Positions 8,466-18,698 of a stretch of 64,000 bases of DNA are shown in pieces (the stretch's first letter is position 1; each line of letters begins with the position of its first letter). The position numbers were made by a program, and so were the translations under genes. Under the pieces are notes generated by a model. That model did no database searches. It worked only from the letters and a program-made list of their open reading frames with translations, and had not been told where the DNA came from. This DNA is from Pseudoduganella guangdongensis (GTDB lineage: Bacteria; Pseudomonadota; Gammaproteobacteria; Burkholderiales; Burkholderiaceae_D): positions 329,490 through 393,489 of the forward strand of contig NZ_WWCJ01000002.1 of NCBI RefSeq assembly GCF_009857475.1. The letters are read 5' to 3'.

Positions 8466-9542
8466 TTAGTCGCCGAGGGCGGCGAGCAGCTCGGCCTGGT
8501 GTTCGGTGGTCAGGGAGGTGGTCAGCTCGGTCAGGTCGCCGTCCATTATCATGTCCAGCTTGTACAGCGTGAGGTTGATGCGGTGGTCGGTCATGCGCCC
8601 TTGCGGGAAATTGTAGGTGCGGATGCGCTCGCTGCGGTCGCCGGAACCGATCAGGCTCTTGCGCGTGGCCGCTTCCTTCGATTGCTGTTCGCGCAGCTGT
8701 ACGTCCTTGATGCGCGCGGCCAGCACCTTCATGGCGGAGGCTTTGTTCTTGTGCTGGGAACGGTCGTCCTGGCATTCCACCACGATGCCGGTCGGCAGGT
8801 GGGTGATGCGCACGGCGGAGTCGGTCTTGTTGATGTGCTGGCCGCCGGCGCCGGAGGCGCGGTAGGTGTCGATGCGCAGGTCGGCCGGGTTGATGTGCAC
8901 GTCTTCCACTTCGTCGGCTTCCGGCATCACCGCCACGGTGCAGGCGGAAGTGTGGATGCGGCCCTGGGTCTCGGTGGCCGGCACGCGCTGCACGCGGTGG
9001 CCGCCGGATTCGAACTTGAGCTTGGAGTAGGCGCCGTGGCCGATGATGCGGGCAATCACCTCGCGGTAGCCGCCCAGGTCGCTCTCGGAAGCGGACACGA
9101 TCTCCACCTGCCAGCGCGAGCGCTCGGCGAAGCGGGTGTACATGCGCAGCAGGTCGCCGGCGAACAGGGCCGATTCGTCGCCGCCGGTGCCGGCGCGGAT
9201 TTCCAGGAAGATGTTGCGCTCGTCGTTTTCATCCTTGGGCAGCAGCATCTTCTGCAAGTCCAACTCCAGCCCGCCCAGGCGCGCCTTGCCGGCTTCGATT
9301 TCCTCCTGCGCGAACTCCTTCATGTCCGGGTCGGACAGCATGGCTTGCGCATCGTCGATATCGCCCAGTACTTGCTGGTAGTCCTTGTACAGCGCCACCA
9401 GCGGCTGCAGCTCGCTGTGCTCGCGCGTCATCTTGCGATAGCTGTCCATATTCGACGTTGCGCCTTCGGACATCAGCAGTTCGTCCAGTTCGACCAGGCG
9501 GTTTGCCAATTGGTCCAGCTTGGCCAGCATTGATGGTTTCAT
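8466..9542 (-). CDS. prfA: Peptide chain release factor 1
   Basis: A 358-residue class I release factor. GGQ is at 233-235 ([12 protein letters not shown]), where it triggers peptidyl-tRNA hydrolysis, and the codon-reading tripeptide PAT at 188-190 is the RF1 form, recognising UAA and UAG. Length is standard. It follows hemA on the same strand by 70 bases in the classic hemA-prfA order; dsbB and prmC follow. Confidence 0.97.
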   Translation of the reverse strand: MKPSMLAKLDQLANRLVELDELLMSEGATSNMDSYRKMTREHSELQPLVALYKDYQQVLGDIDDAQAMLSDPDMKEFAQEEIEAGKARLGGLELDLQKMLLPKDENDERNIFLEIRAGTGGDESALFAGDLLRMYTRFAERSRWQVEIVSASESDLGGYREVIARIIGHGAYSKLKFESGGHRVQRVPATETQGRIHTSACTVAVMPEADEVEDVHINPADLRIDTYRASGAGGQHINKTDSAVRITHLPTGIVVECQDDRSQHKNKASAMKVLAARIKDVQLREQQSKEAATRKSLIGSGDRSERIRTYNFPQGRMTDHRINLTLYKLDMIMDGDLTELTTSLTTEHQAELLAALGD

Positions 9543-9612
9543 ACGTTCCTGAATTCGAGGGGGGATGGCACGGGGCGCCGCGCAGGGGCGGCAGGCAGGG
9601 CAGGGGGCGCCG

Positions 9613-10887
9613 CTAACGGCGGCCGCGGAACAGTTGCGGCAGCAGTTCGGCCAGCTGGGCGCGTTCGTCGCCCTGGGCGCGGTGCAGCGCTTGCTGCGGG
9701 CCGTGCATGAACTTGGCGGTCAGGCCGCGCGACAGCGCTTCCAGCACCGCATCCACCGATTCGCCCTTGGCGAGCAGCTTGCGCGCCCGTTCCAGTTCCA
9801 GCAGGCGGATCGTCTCGCTGTTTTCCTGCAGGCCCTGGATCACCGGCACCACGGCGCGGTCGTCGATCCAGTGCATGAAGGATTGCACGCGGGTCTCAAT
9901 AATCGCTTCGGCTTGCGCCACGGCGGCCTGGCGGTTTTCCAGGCCGGTCTGCACCACCTTGCCCAGGTCGTCCACGGTGTAGAGGAAGACGTCGTTCAGG
10001 CGGCCCACTTCCGGCTCGATATCGCGCGGCACGGCCAGGTCGACCATGAACATCGGCTTGTGGCGGCGTGCCTTGATGGCGCGCTCCACCATGCCCAGGC
10101 CGATCAGCGGCAGCGAGGAGGCGGTGCAGGAAATGACGATATCGTATTGCTGCAACTGGTTGCCCAGGTCGGCCAGGCGCATGGCCTTGCCGTTGAAGCG
10201 GTGTGCCAGCGCTTCGCCGCGCTCCATGGTGCGGTTGGCCACCGTGATGGTTTTCGGGTTCTGCGCCGCGAAGTGCGTGGCGCACAGTTCGATCATTTCG
10301 CCGGCGCCGATGAACAGCACGTTCTGCTCGGCGATCTTGTCGAAGATGCGCTGCGACAGGCGCACCGCGGCGGCGGCCATCGACACGCTGTGGGCGCCGA
10401 TTTCAGTCGTGCTGCGTACTTCCTTGGCGACCGAGAAGCTGCGCTGGAACAGCTGGTGCAGGTAGGTGCCCAGGCCGCCCGCTTCGTCGGCGGTGCGGAT
10501 GGCGTCCTTGATCTGGCCCAGGATCTGGGTCTCGCCCAGCACCATCGAGTCCAGGCCCGATGCCACGCGGAAGGTATGGCGCACGGCGTCGTGCTGCGGC
10601 AGCATGTACAGGTGCGGGCGCAGCTCGGCGTAATTCAGTTTGTGGAAATCGGCCAGGAACTGGGCGCCGGCGTCGAGCGGGTGGGCGGCATTGCTGGCCG
10701 CGTACAGCTCGGTACGGTTGCAGGTGGACAGGATGGCCGCTTCGTCGCCGCCTTTGGAGTCGGCGCAGGCAAACCAGTTGCGCGCTGCCGCGACCGCCGT
10801 GCCCAACTGCTCAGGCGCGAACGCCAGCCGTTCGCGCAAGGCGACAGGCGCGGTGGTGTGGTTGAGGCCGACGGCGAGGAGTTGCAT
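9613..10887 (-). CDS. hemA: Glutamyl-tRNA reductase
   Basis: A 424-residue enzyme reducing glutamyl-tRNA to glutamate-1-semialdehyde, the first committed step of C5-pathway tetrapyrrole synthesis. The catalytic cysteine C56 sits in [10 protein letters not shown]. The NADPH-binding segment ([13 protein letters not shown]) and the C-terminal dimerisation helix region are present. The ATG at 10887 begins the canonical [14 protein letters not shown]. It heads the hemA-prfA-dsbB-prmC row. A response regulator gene ends 54 bases upstream on the same strand. Confidence 0.97.
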   Translation of the reverse strand: MQLLAVGLNHTTAPVALRERLAFAPEQLGTAVAAARNWFACADSKGGDEAAILSTCNRTELYAASNAAHPLDAGAQFLADFHKLNYAELRPHLYMLPQHDAVRHTFRVASGLDSMVLGETQILGQIKDAIRTADEAGGLGTYLHQLFQRSFSVAKEVRSTTEIGAHSVSMAAAAVRLSQRIFDKIAEQNVLFIGAGEMIELCATHFAAQNPKTITVANRTMERGEALAHRFNGKAMRLADLGNQLQQYDIVISCTASSLPLIGLGMVERAIKARRHKPMFMVDLAVPRDIEPEVGRLNDVFLYTVDDLGKVVQTGLENRQAAVAQAEAIIETRVQSFMHWIDDRAVVPVIQGLQENSETIRLLELERARKLLAKGESVDAVLEALSRGLTAKFMHGPQQALHRAQGDERAQLAELLPQLFRGRR

Positions 10888-10941
10888 TTCGGTATAGGCG
10901 GACGATTCCAGACGCCATTATACCTTGATGTGAGTGGGGTC

Positions 10942-11631
10942 TCAGGAGCCCAGCTTTTCCAGCCGGTAGCCGTAGCTGTACACCGGCACCAGGCGGAAGC
11001 CGTTCTCTGGTTTTAGTTGCAATTTATTGCGGACGCGCGAAACGTGGGTATCCATGGTGCGCGACGGCACTTCGGTTTCGCGGATCCAGACTGCTTCGTG
11101 GATATAGGCGCGCGACAGCGGGCGGCCAATGTTGCGGAAAAACAGCAAGGCCAGATAGAACTCTTTGTGGGTCACGTCCAGCACCTGGCCATCCATCAGC
11201 AGGCGGCCCGGGCGGGTTTCGAACACGTATTGGCCGAACTGCAATTGTTCGGCACCGTTCTGGCTCGGGTAAGCCAGCCGCAGCTGCGCTTGCACGCGCG
11301 CCACCAGCTCGGCGCGGCGCAGGGGTTTGACCAGGTAGTCCTCAGCGCCGGCGGACAGGCCGGCCACGATATCGTCCTCGCCGGAACTGGTGGTCAGAAA
11401 TAGCACGGGGCCGTTTTCCGGCAGCTTTTCGCGCACCTTGCGCAACAGCTCCCCCGGCTCCATATCAGTCACCTGCCAGTCGAACACCAGCATGTCGCAA
11501 CTGTCTTTGCGCAGGTTGGCCAGCAAGTCCTTGGCCGACTGGTAGCCGTGGCAGGCGTGACCGGCAGAAGTCAGCACTTGGCAGATCAGGTCTGCCTGGC
11601 TTCGGTCAGCATCAAGGACAACGATTCTCAT
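10942..11631 (-). CDS. Orphan OmpR-type response regulator
   Basis: A 229-residue protein with an N-terminal receiver domain (phospho-acceptor D51 in VFDWQVTDM, conserved K in YLVKPL) and a C-terminal winged-helix DNA-binding domain (about 130-227) with RTMDTHVSRVRNKL and GYRLEKL. No kinase gene is next to it. It lies upstream of hemA on the same strand with a 54-base gap, so read-through into hemA is possible. The regulon is not deducible. An AT-rich region of about 200 bases upstream separates it from the divergent gene at 11837 and probably holds both promoters. Confidence 0.88.
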   Translation of the reverse strand: MRIVVLDADRSQADLICQVLTSAGHACHGYQSAKDLLANLRKDSCDMLVFDWQVTDMEPGELLRKVREKLPENGPVLFLTTSSGEDDIVAGLSAGAEDYLVKPLRRAELVARVQAQLRLAYPSQNGAEQLQFGQYVFETRPGRLLMDGQVLDVTHKEFYLALLFFRNIGRPLSRAYIHEAVWIRETEVPSRTMDTHVSRVRNKLQLKPENGFRLVPVYSYGYRLEKLGS

Positions 11632-11836
11632 GGTTCTTTACAGCAAAATGTTAAGAAGCAGTCACACGAATATAACAGAGATTTACAAGAAATAGTTACC
11701 AATTTAATAAATATTTCTAGTTGGCACTACCTTTTGCCTGCCGTGCGAGGCTGTGTCCCAATCACACGGTACACTGCTTGGGCGGCTAGCACAATGGATG
11801 GGGTGATGTTTGCCAGTCGAGGAAGGGGCGGAAACG

Positions 11837-12325
11837 ATGAAAAACGAGTGGACTGTCATACCGGCAAGCGAGGCGGATATTGATGCCGTACGGGAACGCT
11901 GCCGCCGCATGGTACGGCGCCGTGCGGCAGTGTCGGCCGGGGTGGCGGCCGTGCCCATTCCGGGCGTGGATGTGATGACCGACCTTGGCCTGTTCACCCA
12001 GCTGATCGATGAAGTGAACCGGGAATTCGGCTTGACCCCGGCCCAGATCGAGCGCCTGCAGCCGAAAATGAAGCTGATCGCTTACGAGGCTGTGGTAAGC
12101 CTGGGCGGAATGCTGGTGGGGAAAGTGGTGACGCGCGAATTGGTGGCCACCGTGCTGAAGCGCAGCGCGGGCAAGTTGGCGGCCAGACAGGCTGGCAAGC
12201 TGGTGCCGATTGCCGGTCAAATCGCCTCAGCGACTATTGGTTTCTTTGCCTTCCGGCAGATTGGCTACCAGCATGTGGAAGCTTGCGCCAAGGTGGCGAG
12301 GCAAGTGGTGGTGCAGGCGCGCTAA
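11837..12325 (+). CDS. EcsC/DUF697-like helical membrane-associated protein, function unknown
   Basis: A 162-residue protein of unknown function. After a basic segment (RERCRRMVRRRAA) comes a hydrophobic, glycine-rich stretch with PIPGVDVMTDLGLFTQLIDEV, which resembles the helical core of DUF697/EcsC-type proteins. A second hydrophobic segment near residues 125-145 (LVPIAGQIASATIGFFAF) suggests membrane association. The ATG at 11837 is preceded by GAAGGGG; an in-frame TTG at 11810 is a weaker alternative. It converges on minE across a shared hairpin terminator. The family assignment is by pattern only. Confidence 0.6.
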   Translation: MKNEWTVIPASEADIDAVRERCRRMVRRRAAVSAGVAAVPIPGVDVMTDLGLFTQLIDEVNREFGLTPAQIERLQPKMKLIAYEAVVSLGGMLVGKVVTRELVATVLKRSAGKLAARQAGKLVPIAGQIASATIGFFAFRQIGYQHVEACAKVARQVVVQAR

Positions 12326-12342
12326 AGCGGCGGAAAACAAAA

Positions 12343-12397
12343 AAAACCGGGAAACCAGGGTGCGACCCGAAGGGTCCTACCCTGGTTTCCCGGTTTT
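12343..12397. terminator. Bidirectional hairpin terminator between convergent genes
   Basis: A perfect 19-bp stem (12343-12361 with 12379-12397) begins with AAAACCGGG and ends with CCCGGTTTT. It contains a second inner stem GACCC-GAA-GGGTC (12364-12376). A run of A on the left and T on the right serves both strands: the EcsC-like gene ending at 12325 and minE ending at 12403. The inner GACCC/GGGTC core recalls the larger palindromes elsewhere in the window. Confidence 0.85.
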
Positions 12398-12402
12398 CAG
12401 CC

Positions 12403-12654
12403 TCAAGCGTCCGGCAAAACGACGTTAACGTCCAAAACCTCCAGATTCCCCTGGCGATCCAGGGAAATCTTGATATCGTCCGCCGACACCTTGGTGTACT
12501 TGGAAATCACATCAATCAACTCTTTATGCAGCGCCGGCAGGAAATCCGGGCCGGCGCGGCCGTTGCGCTCGCGGGCGATGATGATCTGCAAGCGCTCCTT
12601 GGCCGCCACCGCCGTCTTGGGCTTGTTTTGGAACAGGAAAGAAAGCAGCGCCAT
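12403..12654 (-). CDS. minE: Cell division topological specificity factor MinE
   Basis: An 83-residue MinE. The N-terminal amphipathic segment ([15 protein letters not shown]) is followed by the MinD-contact helix [12 protein letters not shown] and the C-terminal topological-specificity domain. It stimulates MinD ATPase and drives pole-to-pole oscillation of MinCD. Its ATG overlaps the minD stop by one base. Terminated by the hairpin at 12343-12397. Confidence 0.97.
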   Translation of the reverse strand: MALLSFLFQNKPKTAVAAKERLQIIIARERNGRAGPDFLPALHKELIDVISKYTKVSADDIKISLDRQGNLEVLDVNVVLPDA

Positions 12655-13469
12655 TATTTCGCTCCAAAGATACGCTTCAGGAAACCAGGCTTTTCATAGT
12701 CGGTAAACTTCAGCTCAATTTCTTCGCCCAGGAAGCGCGACACCACATCGGTGTAGGCTTCCGCCACATCGGTGCCCTTGAAGTGGATTGCCGGGTTACC
12801 CTGGTTGGAAGCATGCAGGACCTGCTCCGACTCCGGGATGATGCCGATCAACGGAATGCGCAAAATCTCCTGCACGTCGGTATAAGACAACATCTCACCC
12901 GCTTCCACGCGCTTTGGCGAGTAACGGGTAATCAGCAAGTGTTCCTTGACCGGTTCGCCGCCGGACTGCGCGCGGCGCGACTTGGCCTGGATGATGCCCA
13001 GGATGCGGTCGGAGTCCCGCACCGACGACACTTCCGGATTGGTCACGATCAGGGCTTCGTCAGCGAAGGTGAGCGCCATCAGGGCGCCATGCTCGATACC
13101 GGCCGGCGAGTCGCAGATGATGAAGTCGAACTCCATCTTGATCAGCTCGGCCAGCACGGCTTCCACGCCGTCTTCGGTCAGGGCATCCTTGTCGCGCGTC
13201 TGGGACGCCGGCAGGATGTACAGGTTTTCGCAGTGTTTATCCTTGATCAGGGCCTGGTTCAGGGTGGCTTCCTTGTTCACCACATTGATCAGGTCATACA
13301 CAACGCGTCGTTCGCAACCCATGATCAGGTCCAGGTTGCGCAAGCCGACGTCAAAGTCGATGACGACGGTTTTGTGGCCGCGCATGGCGAGGCCGGTAGA
13401 GAAGCTGGCGCTGGAAGTCGTTTTGCCGACACCGCCCTTGCCGGACGTAACTACAATAATTCGTGCCAC
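12654..13469 (-). CDS. minD: Septum site-determining ATPase MinD
   Basis: A 271-residue deviant Walker-type ATPase. KGGVGKTT near residues 11-18 carries both the signature lysine K11 and the P-loop lysine K16. The C terminus is the amphipathic membrane-targeting helix (FLKRIFGAK). It recruits MinC to the membrane and oscillates with MinE. The start is GTG at 13469. It lies 33 bases after minC and overlaps minE by one base, so minCDE form one operon. Confidence 0.97.
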   Translation of the reverse strand: MARIIVVTSGKGGVGKTTSSASFSTGLAMRGHKTVVIDFDVGLRNLDLIMGCERRVVYDLINVVNKEATLNQALIKDKHCENLYILPASQTRDKDALTEDGVEAVLAELIKMEFDFIICDSPAGIEHGALMALTFADEALIVTNPEVSSVRDSDRILGIIQAKSRRAQSGGEPVKEHLLITRYSPKRVEAGEMLSYTDVQEILRIPLIGIIPESEQVLHASNQGNPAIHFKGTDVAEAYTDVVSRFLGEEIELKFTDYEKPGFLKRIFGAK

Positions 13470-13502
13470 AAAGAATCCTTTACTGAACTATTATTTTGCG
13501 GT

Positions 13503-14264
13503 TTATTTTGCTGGATTGACAGATTGTATATCCAGTCGGTCACCACTCAGCCGGATTTGTGTCGGCTGGCGTGCGTGGGCCGCAGGGAACCCGTCTTCAA
13601 ACGTGCTGTACACACCCGCGATCGAGACCAGCTCGGGGCTCATCGACAGAGCGAAAATGCGGGCATTGGTATCGCCGGAAGCACCCGCCAGGGCACGGCC
13701 GTTCAAAGTGTTGTAAACGTGAATACTGCCATCGGCGATAAGCTCGGCGCCGTTGTTCACGACCGCCATCACGATCAAGTCGCCGCCGCGCGCATAGATG
13801 CGCTGGCCGGCGCGCACCGGGGTGTCGATGATCATGGTGCCGCTGAAAGCTGGTGCCGCTGGCGCCGCCGCAGGGGACGGTGCCGGGGCCGGCGCGGGGG
13901 CCGGAGCAGGCGCAGCCTTGGCAGGGGCGGGCGCTTCGTCGCGCTTGCCGCTGTCCAATTGCAGGCCGTGTTGCTGGATCTCATCCACCATATCCGGCGT
14001 GGCATTGCGCACGGCCACCGGGTTCAGGCGGTATTTTTTCAGGAGCGCGATGGTGGCGGCCCAGTCAATGCGTTCGCAGCCTGGCGCCAGGTCGCCGACG
14101 TCGATCACGGCCAGGTCGCCTTCGAAGAAGTCCGGCACGCCGCCGGTCATTTCGCGCATGGCGGCGTCAAGCGCGAGCAGGTCGCTGGTGTACATGATCG
14201 CCGACACGGCGACAACGGTGGAAATCTTGATTTCGATAGGCTTTTGGAACGTGCTCTTAGGCAT
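13503..14264 (-). CDS. minC: Septum site-determining protein MinC
   Basis: A 253-residue FtsZ inhibitor. The N-terminal MinC_N domain (about 1-105) is followed by a low-complexity linker rich in Ala-Pro repeats (about 120-150), then the C-terminal beta-helix domain that dimerises and binds MinD (GTMIIDTPVRAGQRIYARGGDLIVM onward). The Ala-Pro linker is longer than in Escherichia coli MinC, as often seen in Burkholderiales. First gene of minCDE. Confidence 0.95.
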   Translation of the reverse strand: MPKSTFQKPIEIKISTVVAVSAIMYTSDLLALDAAMREMTGGVPDFFEGDLAVIDVGDLAPGCERIDWAATIALLKKYRLNPVAVRNATPDMVDEIQQHGLQLDSGKRDEAPAPAKAAPAPAPAPAPAPSPAAAPAAPAFSGTMIIDTPVRAGQRIYARGGDLIVMAVVNNGAELIADGSIHVYNTLNGRALAGASGDTNARIFALSMSPELVSIAGVYSTFEDGFPAAHARQPTQIRLSGDRLDIQSVNPAK

Positions 14265-14418
14265 AACAATCGCAAGGTAACGGGCTCAGCCCAGGCTGGG
14301 TGCATTGTACTTTGCTAAACGTTGCTTGGGGAGGGGAGCCCTGCATTTATGCGGCTTGCGACCCGGGCGGTATGCAATGTTGCTGTGATAAAATTACTAA
14401 AAACACAATCCAGCTCGC

Positions 14419-15243
14419 ATGAGTTCAAAAATCGAAATTGGCAATATAGTATTCGAGGTTCCTGAGGGCAGTTCGGCGTCGCATTCCCGGAATTCCGGGC
14501 CAGAGGCCAGCAAACCGGAAACGCCTGAGCCGCTCGAGGAAACCCCCTATATCTATCGGCCAAACGACGCCTTTCAATCGGCAGTCGACGAGGCGCGCGC
14601 CATCGCCAGCATCACCTCCGGCCATAAACCTTGGGTGCTAAAGACCTGGTTTGTGCTGTTTGTGATCGGTCCCCTGGTGTACGCCCAGTTATTCGCCCTC
14701 GCGCTAGCCCAACATAAGTATGGCTGGGACTGGATGCGAACAGTTGCTGGCGCTAACTTGTTTATATTGCCGATCTGGTCGATCTATTACGGTATTTGGC
14801 GTCGCCGCGTTAAAAAGGCAAAGTCGAATCGACGTCTGTTTCTGGTGCTTGCCCTGGTGGGCCTATGCGGAGGGCTCTTCATTTTTGGCAGCTATGCTCG
14901 ATCGGTTCCGGAGCCTGCTTATACGGATGCCGCCTTGGTTCAACAATTGCGCAGAGCCGGTTCCGACTTGACTCAGGCTCATGGCATCAATTTTTACCTG
15001 TACTTTCCAAGTGAGAGCGGCGCGCGCTGGGCGGCTGGACGTTTGGGCGAGATGGGATTCGGAATCTCCTTAGCCGCTGCCGAGGGTGGAATCCCTCAAT
15101 GGCAGCTGACTGCCTCGCGCCGTATGGTTCCGAATCCGGAAGAACTGGCAAACCTGCGTGCATACTTTGGGGACCTGTGCTCGAGCCAGGGCGGTGCATA
15201 TGATGGCTGGGATACAGAAGTAGTCCGTGCAGGAATGCACTGA
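14419..15243 (+). CDS. Membrane protein with C-terminal RraB-like domain
   Basis: A 274-residue protein in three parts: a hydrophilic N terminus (1-70), three predicted transmembrane helices (about 76-97, 107-127, 140-158), and a C-terminal soluble domain (about 171-270). The last domain closely resembles RraB (regulator of ribonuclease E activity B, PF06877). Recognisable pieces are DLTQAHGINFYLYFP, ARWAAGRLGEMGF, ASRRMVPNPEELANLR and GGAYDGWDTEVV. RraB is normally a small soluble inhibitor of RNase E, so membrane tethering is unusual and could place it near the membrane-bound degradosome; that role is inference. It is divergent from minC. Confidence 0.7.
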   Translation: MSSKIEIGNIVFEVPEGSSASHSRNSGPEASKPETPEPLEETPYIYRPNDAFQSAVDEARAIASITSGHKPWVLKTWFVLFVIGPLVYAQLFALALAQHKYGWDWMRTVAGANLFILPIWSIYYGIWRRRVKKAKSNRRLFLVLALVGLCGGLFIFGSYARSVPEPAYTDAALVQQLRRAGSDLTQAHGINFYLYFPSESGARWAAGRLGEMGFGISLAAAEGGIPQWQLTASRRMVPNPEELANLRAYFGDLCSSQGGAYDGWDTEVVRAGMH

Positions 15244-15318
15244 TGCCGATCAGCGTCACGCTGGTGTAACTGAGATTGCAGCGGTTGAAGGCGCGTGCGC
15301 TGACGGGACAGAAAAGAC

Positions 15319-17661
15319 TTAAGAAAGTTCCAGCTCCTTGCGCAACTGGCGCGCGGCGCTGATCATGTTTTGCAGGGCGGCGGTGGTTTCCGGCCAGGCG
15401 CGGGTTTTCAGGCCGCAGTCGGGGTTGACCCAGAGCTGGGCCGGCGGCACCACTTTCGCCGCCTTGCGCAGCAGCTCCACCATCTCATCGCTGCCCGGCA
15501 CGCGCGGCGAGTGGATGTCATACACGCCGGGGCCGATTTCGTTCGGATAGCGGAAGCTGGCGAAGCCGCCCAGCAACTCCATGGCGGAGCGGCTCGATTC
15601 GATCGTGATCACGTCCGCATCCAGCGCGGCAATCGCGGGCAGGATGTCGTTGAACTCGGCATAGCACATATGGGTGTGGATCTGCGTCGCGTCGCCCGCC
15701 ACGGCGGCGCTGATGCGGAAGGCCTTGGTGGCCCAGGCCAGGTAGGCATCCCAGCGGCTGCGCCGCAGCGGCAAGCCTTCGCGCAGGGCCGGTTCGTCGA
15801 TCTGGATCACGGCGATGCCGGCCTGCTCCAGGTCGCGCACCTCGTCGCGGATGGCGGCGGCAATTTGCAGCGCGGTGTCCGCGCGCGGCTGGTCGTCGCG
15901 CACAAAGGACCATTGCAGGATGGTGACTGGACCGGTCAGCATGCCTTTCACCGGCTTGCCGGTCAGGCCTTGCGCATATTCGGCCCAGCCCACCGTCATG
16001 GCCTGCGGGCGCTGCACGTCGCCGTAAATGATAGGCGGCTTGACGCAACGCGAACCGTAGGATTGCACCCAGCCGTTGGCGGTGAAGGCGAAGCCATCGA
16101 GCTGCTCGCCGAAATACTCCACCATGTCGTTGCGCTCGGCCTCGCCGTGCACCAGCACGTCCAGGCCGAGTTCTTCCTGCTGGCGGATGGCGTGTTCAAT
16201 TTCCGCGCGCATGGCTTGCTGGTAGGCTGGCGCGTCCAGTTCGCCGCGCTTGAAGGCGGCGCGCGCGGCGCGGATTTGCGCCGTTTGCGGGAAGGAGCCA
16301 ATGGTCGTAGTGGGGAATGCCGGCAGCTTGAGGCGCGCTTGTTGCTGGCGCTGGCGCTCGGCAAACGGCGAGGCGCGCCGGTCGGCCTGCACGGCGCCGT
16401 CCAGCGCGGCCACGCGCGCCTGGATGGCGGCATTGTGCACGCGCGGGCTGGCGCGCCGGCTCGCCAGTGCGCTGCGGGCGGCGGCGAAGCCGCGCGCGGC
16501 CTGGCCGGACACGCGCTCGTCGGCCGACAGCGCGGTTTTCAGCAAGGCCAGCTCGCCCAGCTTTTCCTCGGCAAAGGCGAGCCAGGAACGCAGTCCTTCA
16601 TCCAGCGCCGGCTCGGCGGCCAGGCTGTACGGCACGTGCAGCAGGGAGCAGGACGTCGACAGCCACACCGGGCCGCTGCGCTTGGCCAGCACGGGCATCA
16701 GGGCCGCCAGCGCCGCGTCCAGGTCGCTGCGCCAGATATTGCGGCCATCGATGATGCCGACCGACAGCACCTTGTGCGCTGGCAGCCAGTCCGCCACGCT
16801 GGTCAGTTCGCTGGCCGCGCGTACCGCGTCCACGTGCAGGCCGGCCACCGGCAGGCGGCAGGCCAGGCTGACGTTCTCTTCCAGCGGCGAGAAGTAGGTG
16901 GCCAGCAGCAGCTGGGCGCCGGACTGGTTGAGCAGCCAGTAGGCCGGCTCAAAAGCGTTGCGCCAGGCATTCGGCAAGTCGAGGCCGAGGATGGGCTCAT
17001 CCAGCTGCACCCACTCCGCGCCGGCCGCGCGCAGCTGCACCAGCAGCTTGCTGTACAGCGGCAGCAAGCGCTCCAGCAACTCCAGGCGCGCATCCGCCGC
17101 GCCAGCCGCGGCGCGTTCCTTGCCTAGCCACAGGAAGGTCAGCGGCCCCAGCAGGACTACCTTGACCGGATGGCCGGCCGCGCGCGCCTCGGCCACCTGC
17201 GCCAGCAGCGGCTCGCTGTGCAGCGAGAACTCGGTGGCGCCGCTAAATTCCGGCACCAGGTAATGGTAGTTGGTGTCGAACCACTTGGTCATTTCCAGCG
17301 CCGCACCATTTTGGCCGCAGCCGCACGTTTCATGTGCACCGTCGCCGCGCGCCATGGCGAAATAGCGCGCCAGCGGCGACTCGGTACCGTCGAAGCCAAA
17401 GCGCGCCGGCTCGCAGCCGAACAGCTGGATATGGTTGGCCACGTGGTCGTACAGAGCGAAATCGCCGACTGTGACGAAATCCAGGCCATGCTCGCGCTGG
17501 GTTTTCCAGTGTTGGGCACGGAGCTTGCTCGCAGTCTCCTGCAGGGCTGATTCGTTGAGTTCGCCGCGCCAGAAACGCTCCAGCGCGAATTTCAGTTCGC
17601 GCGCTGCGCCGATGCGGGGGAAGCCGGGAATATGGGTTTGGATTAGTTTCATTTTTGTCAT
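15319..17661 (-). CDS. metE: Cobalamin-independent methionine synthase
   Basis: A 780-residue 5-methyltetrahydropteroyltriglutamate-homocysteine methyltransferase, with two fused beta-barrels of usual length. Zinc-ligand motifs of the C-terminal half are present: [12 protein letters not shown] (His and Cys) and NPDCGLKTR (Cys). The N terminus has [19 protein letters not shown]. The ATG at 17661 (MTKMKL) is chosen; the ATG at 17652 is an alternative. It is divergent from metR and its promoter carries a MetR box, so it should respond to homocysteine through MetR. Confidence 0.97.
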   Translation of the reverse strand: MTKMKLIQTHIPGFPRIGAARELKFALERFWRGELNESALQETASKLRAQHWKTQREHGLDFVTVGDFALYDHVANHIQLFGCEPARFGFDGTESPLARYFAMARGDGAHETCGCGQNGAALEMTKWFDTNYHYLVPEFSGATEFSLHSEPLLAQVAEARAAGHPVKVVLLGPLTFLWLGKERAAAGAADARLELLERLLPLYSKLLVQLRAAGAEWVQLDEPILGLDLPNAWRNAFEPAYWLLNQSGAQLLLATYFSPLEENVSLACRLPVAGLHVDAVRAASELTSVADWLPAHKVLSVGIIDGRNIWRSDLDAALAALMPVLAKRSGPVWLSTSCSLLHVPYSLAAEPALDEGLRSWLAFAEEKLGELALLKTALSADERVSGQAARGFAAARSALASRRASPRVHNAAIQARVAALDGAVQADRRASPFAERQRQQQARLKLPAFPTTTIGSFPQTAQIRAARAAFKRGELDAPAYQQAMRAEIEHAIRQQEELGLDVLVHGEAERNDMVEYFGEQLDGFAFTANGWVQSYGSRCVKPPIIYGDVQRPQAMTVGWAEYAQGLTGKPVKGMLTGPVTILQWSFVRDDQPRADTALQIAAAIRDEVRDLEQAGIAVIQIDEPALREGLPLRRSRWDAYLAWATKAFRISAAVAGDATQIHTHMCYAEFNDILPAIAALDADVITIESSRSAMELLGGFASFRYPNEIGPGVYDIHSPRVPGSDEMVELLRKAAKVVPPAQLWVNPDCGLKTRAWPETTAALQNMISAARQLRKELELS

Positions 17662-17705
17662 GCTCAAGAAATATTGGTGCAGTACAGTTTGCGGCATGAA
17701 GGCTT

Positions 17706-17750
17706 ATAATAAAAACGAAACTTTTTGCGCATCAACTTGAAAATTATTCA
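17706..17750. promoter_or_regulatory. metE promoter and MetR box in the metE-metR intergenic region
   Basis: TGAA-AATTA-TTCA at 17738-17750 is a perfect match to the MetR consensus TGAA-N5-TTCA. On the minus strand a -35 TTGATG (17730-17735) and -10 TATTAT (17706-17711) with an 18-base spacer point to metE, so the box sits immediately upstream of the -35, the activating position. It also lies 5 bases before the metR start, fitting autorepression. TGAAGGCTTATAA starting at 17697 may be a weak second site. Confidence 0.75.
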
Positions 17751-17755
17751 TAGCC

Positions 17756-18664
17756 ATGCTCGAGATTCGTCATCTTCGTACACTGTCGGCCCTGCGTTCC
17801 TCCGGCAGCCTGGTCAAGGCAGCCCAATTGCTGAACCTGACCCAGTCGGCCTTGTCGCATCAGATAAAATTGCTGGAAGATCGCTACGGTTCGCCGCTGT
17901 TTGAGCGCAAATCCATGCCAATCGGCTTTACGGCCACCGGTGAACGCCTGCTGCGGCTGGCCGATATGCTGCTGCCGGAAGTGGAGCGCGCCGAGCGCGA
18001 CGTCGTGCGCCTGACCCAGGGCGACACCGGCCAGCTGCGGGTGGCGCTGGAATGCCATACCTGCTTCGACTGGCTGATGCCGGTGATGGATGAATTCCGC
18101 ACCCGCTGGCCGGACGTGGAGATCGACCTGGTGTCCGGCTTCCACAGCGAGCCGGCCGACCTGCTGCGCAATGGCGCCGCCGACTTGGTGATCGGTTCCG
18201 ACTACAGCGCTGAATACACGACATTTCCGCTGTTCCGCTTTGAAATCCTCACGGTCATGGCGCAAAAGCACCGGCTGGCCGCGCAGCGCCGCCTGTTGGC
18301 GCAGGACTTTGCCGGCGAAACCCTGATCACCTACCCGGTGCCCGAGCAGCGCATCGACCTGATCCGCGAAGTGCTGCGCCCGGCCGGCGTGGAATTCCAG
18401 CGCCGCACGGCGGAACTCACGGTGGCCATCCTGCAACTGGTGGCCAGCCGCCGCGGCGTGGCCGCGCTGCCCAACTGGGCCATCAAGAACTATGTGGATT
18501 ACGACTACGTCGTGGCGCGCCCGGTTGGCGAAACCGGCTTGTGGAGCGACCTGTTCGTGTCGGTACCGCCCGCCCTGCAGCACAAGGCGTATGTGACCGA
18601 CTTCGTAAACGTGATACGTGAACAGTGCGCCGCGTCGCTTGACGGTATCAAGTTATTGTCGTGA
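17756..18664 (+). CDS. metR: LysR-family regulator MetR
   Basis: A 302-residue LysR-type regulator with an N-terminal winged helix-turn-helix (residues 1-60, KAAQLLNLTQSALSHQIKLLE) and a periplasmic-binding-protein-like effector domain. The sequence MLEIRHLRTLSAL and the segments ECHTCFDWLMPVMDEFR and LVASRRGVAALPNW are characteristic of MetR, which uses homocysteine as co-inducer. Divergence from metE and the perfect box between them support the assignment strongly. Confidence 0.95.
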   Translation: MLEIRHLRTLSALRSSGSLVKAAQLLNLTQSALSHQIKLLEDRYGSPLFERKSMPIGFTATGERLLRLADMLLPEVERAERDVVRLTQGDTGQLRVALECHTCFDWLMPVMDEFRTRWPDVEIDLVSGFHSEPADLLRNGAADLVIGSDYSAEYTTFPLFRFEILTVMAQKHRLAAQRRLLAQDFAGETLITYPVPEQRIDLIREVLRPAGVEFQRRTAELTVAILQLVASRRGVAALPNWAIKNYVDYDYVVARPVGETGLWSDLFVSVPPALQHKAYVTDFVNVIREQCAASLDGIKLLS

Positions 18665-18698
18665 CATCGCCTTGATATTTATGCAAAATGAAATTGGC

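Noticed and set aside
13850..13935. Ala-Pro repeat region as a separate tandem-repeat element
   Set aside because: It is the in-frame linker between the two domains of MinC.
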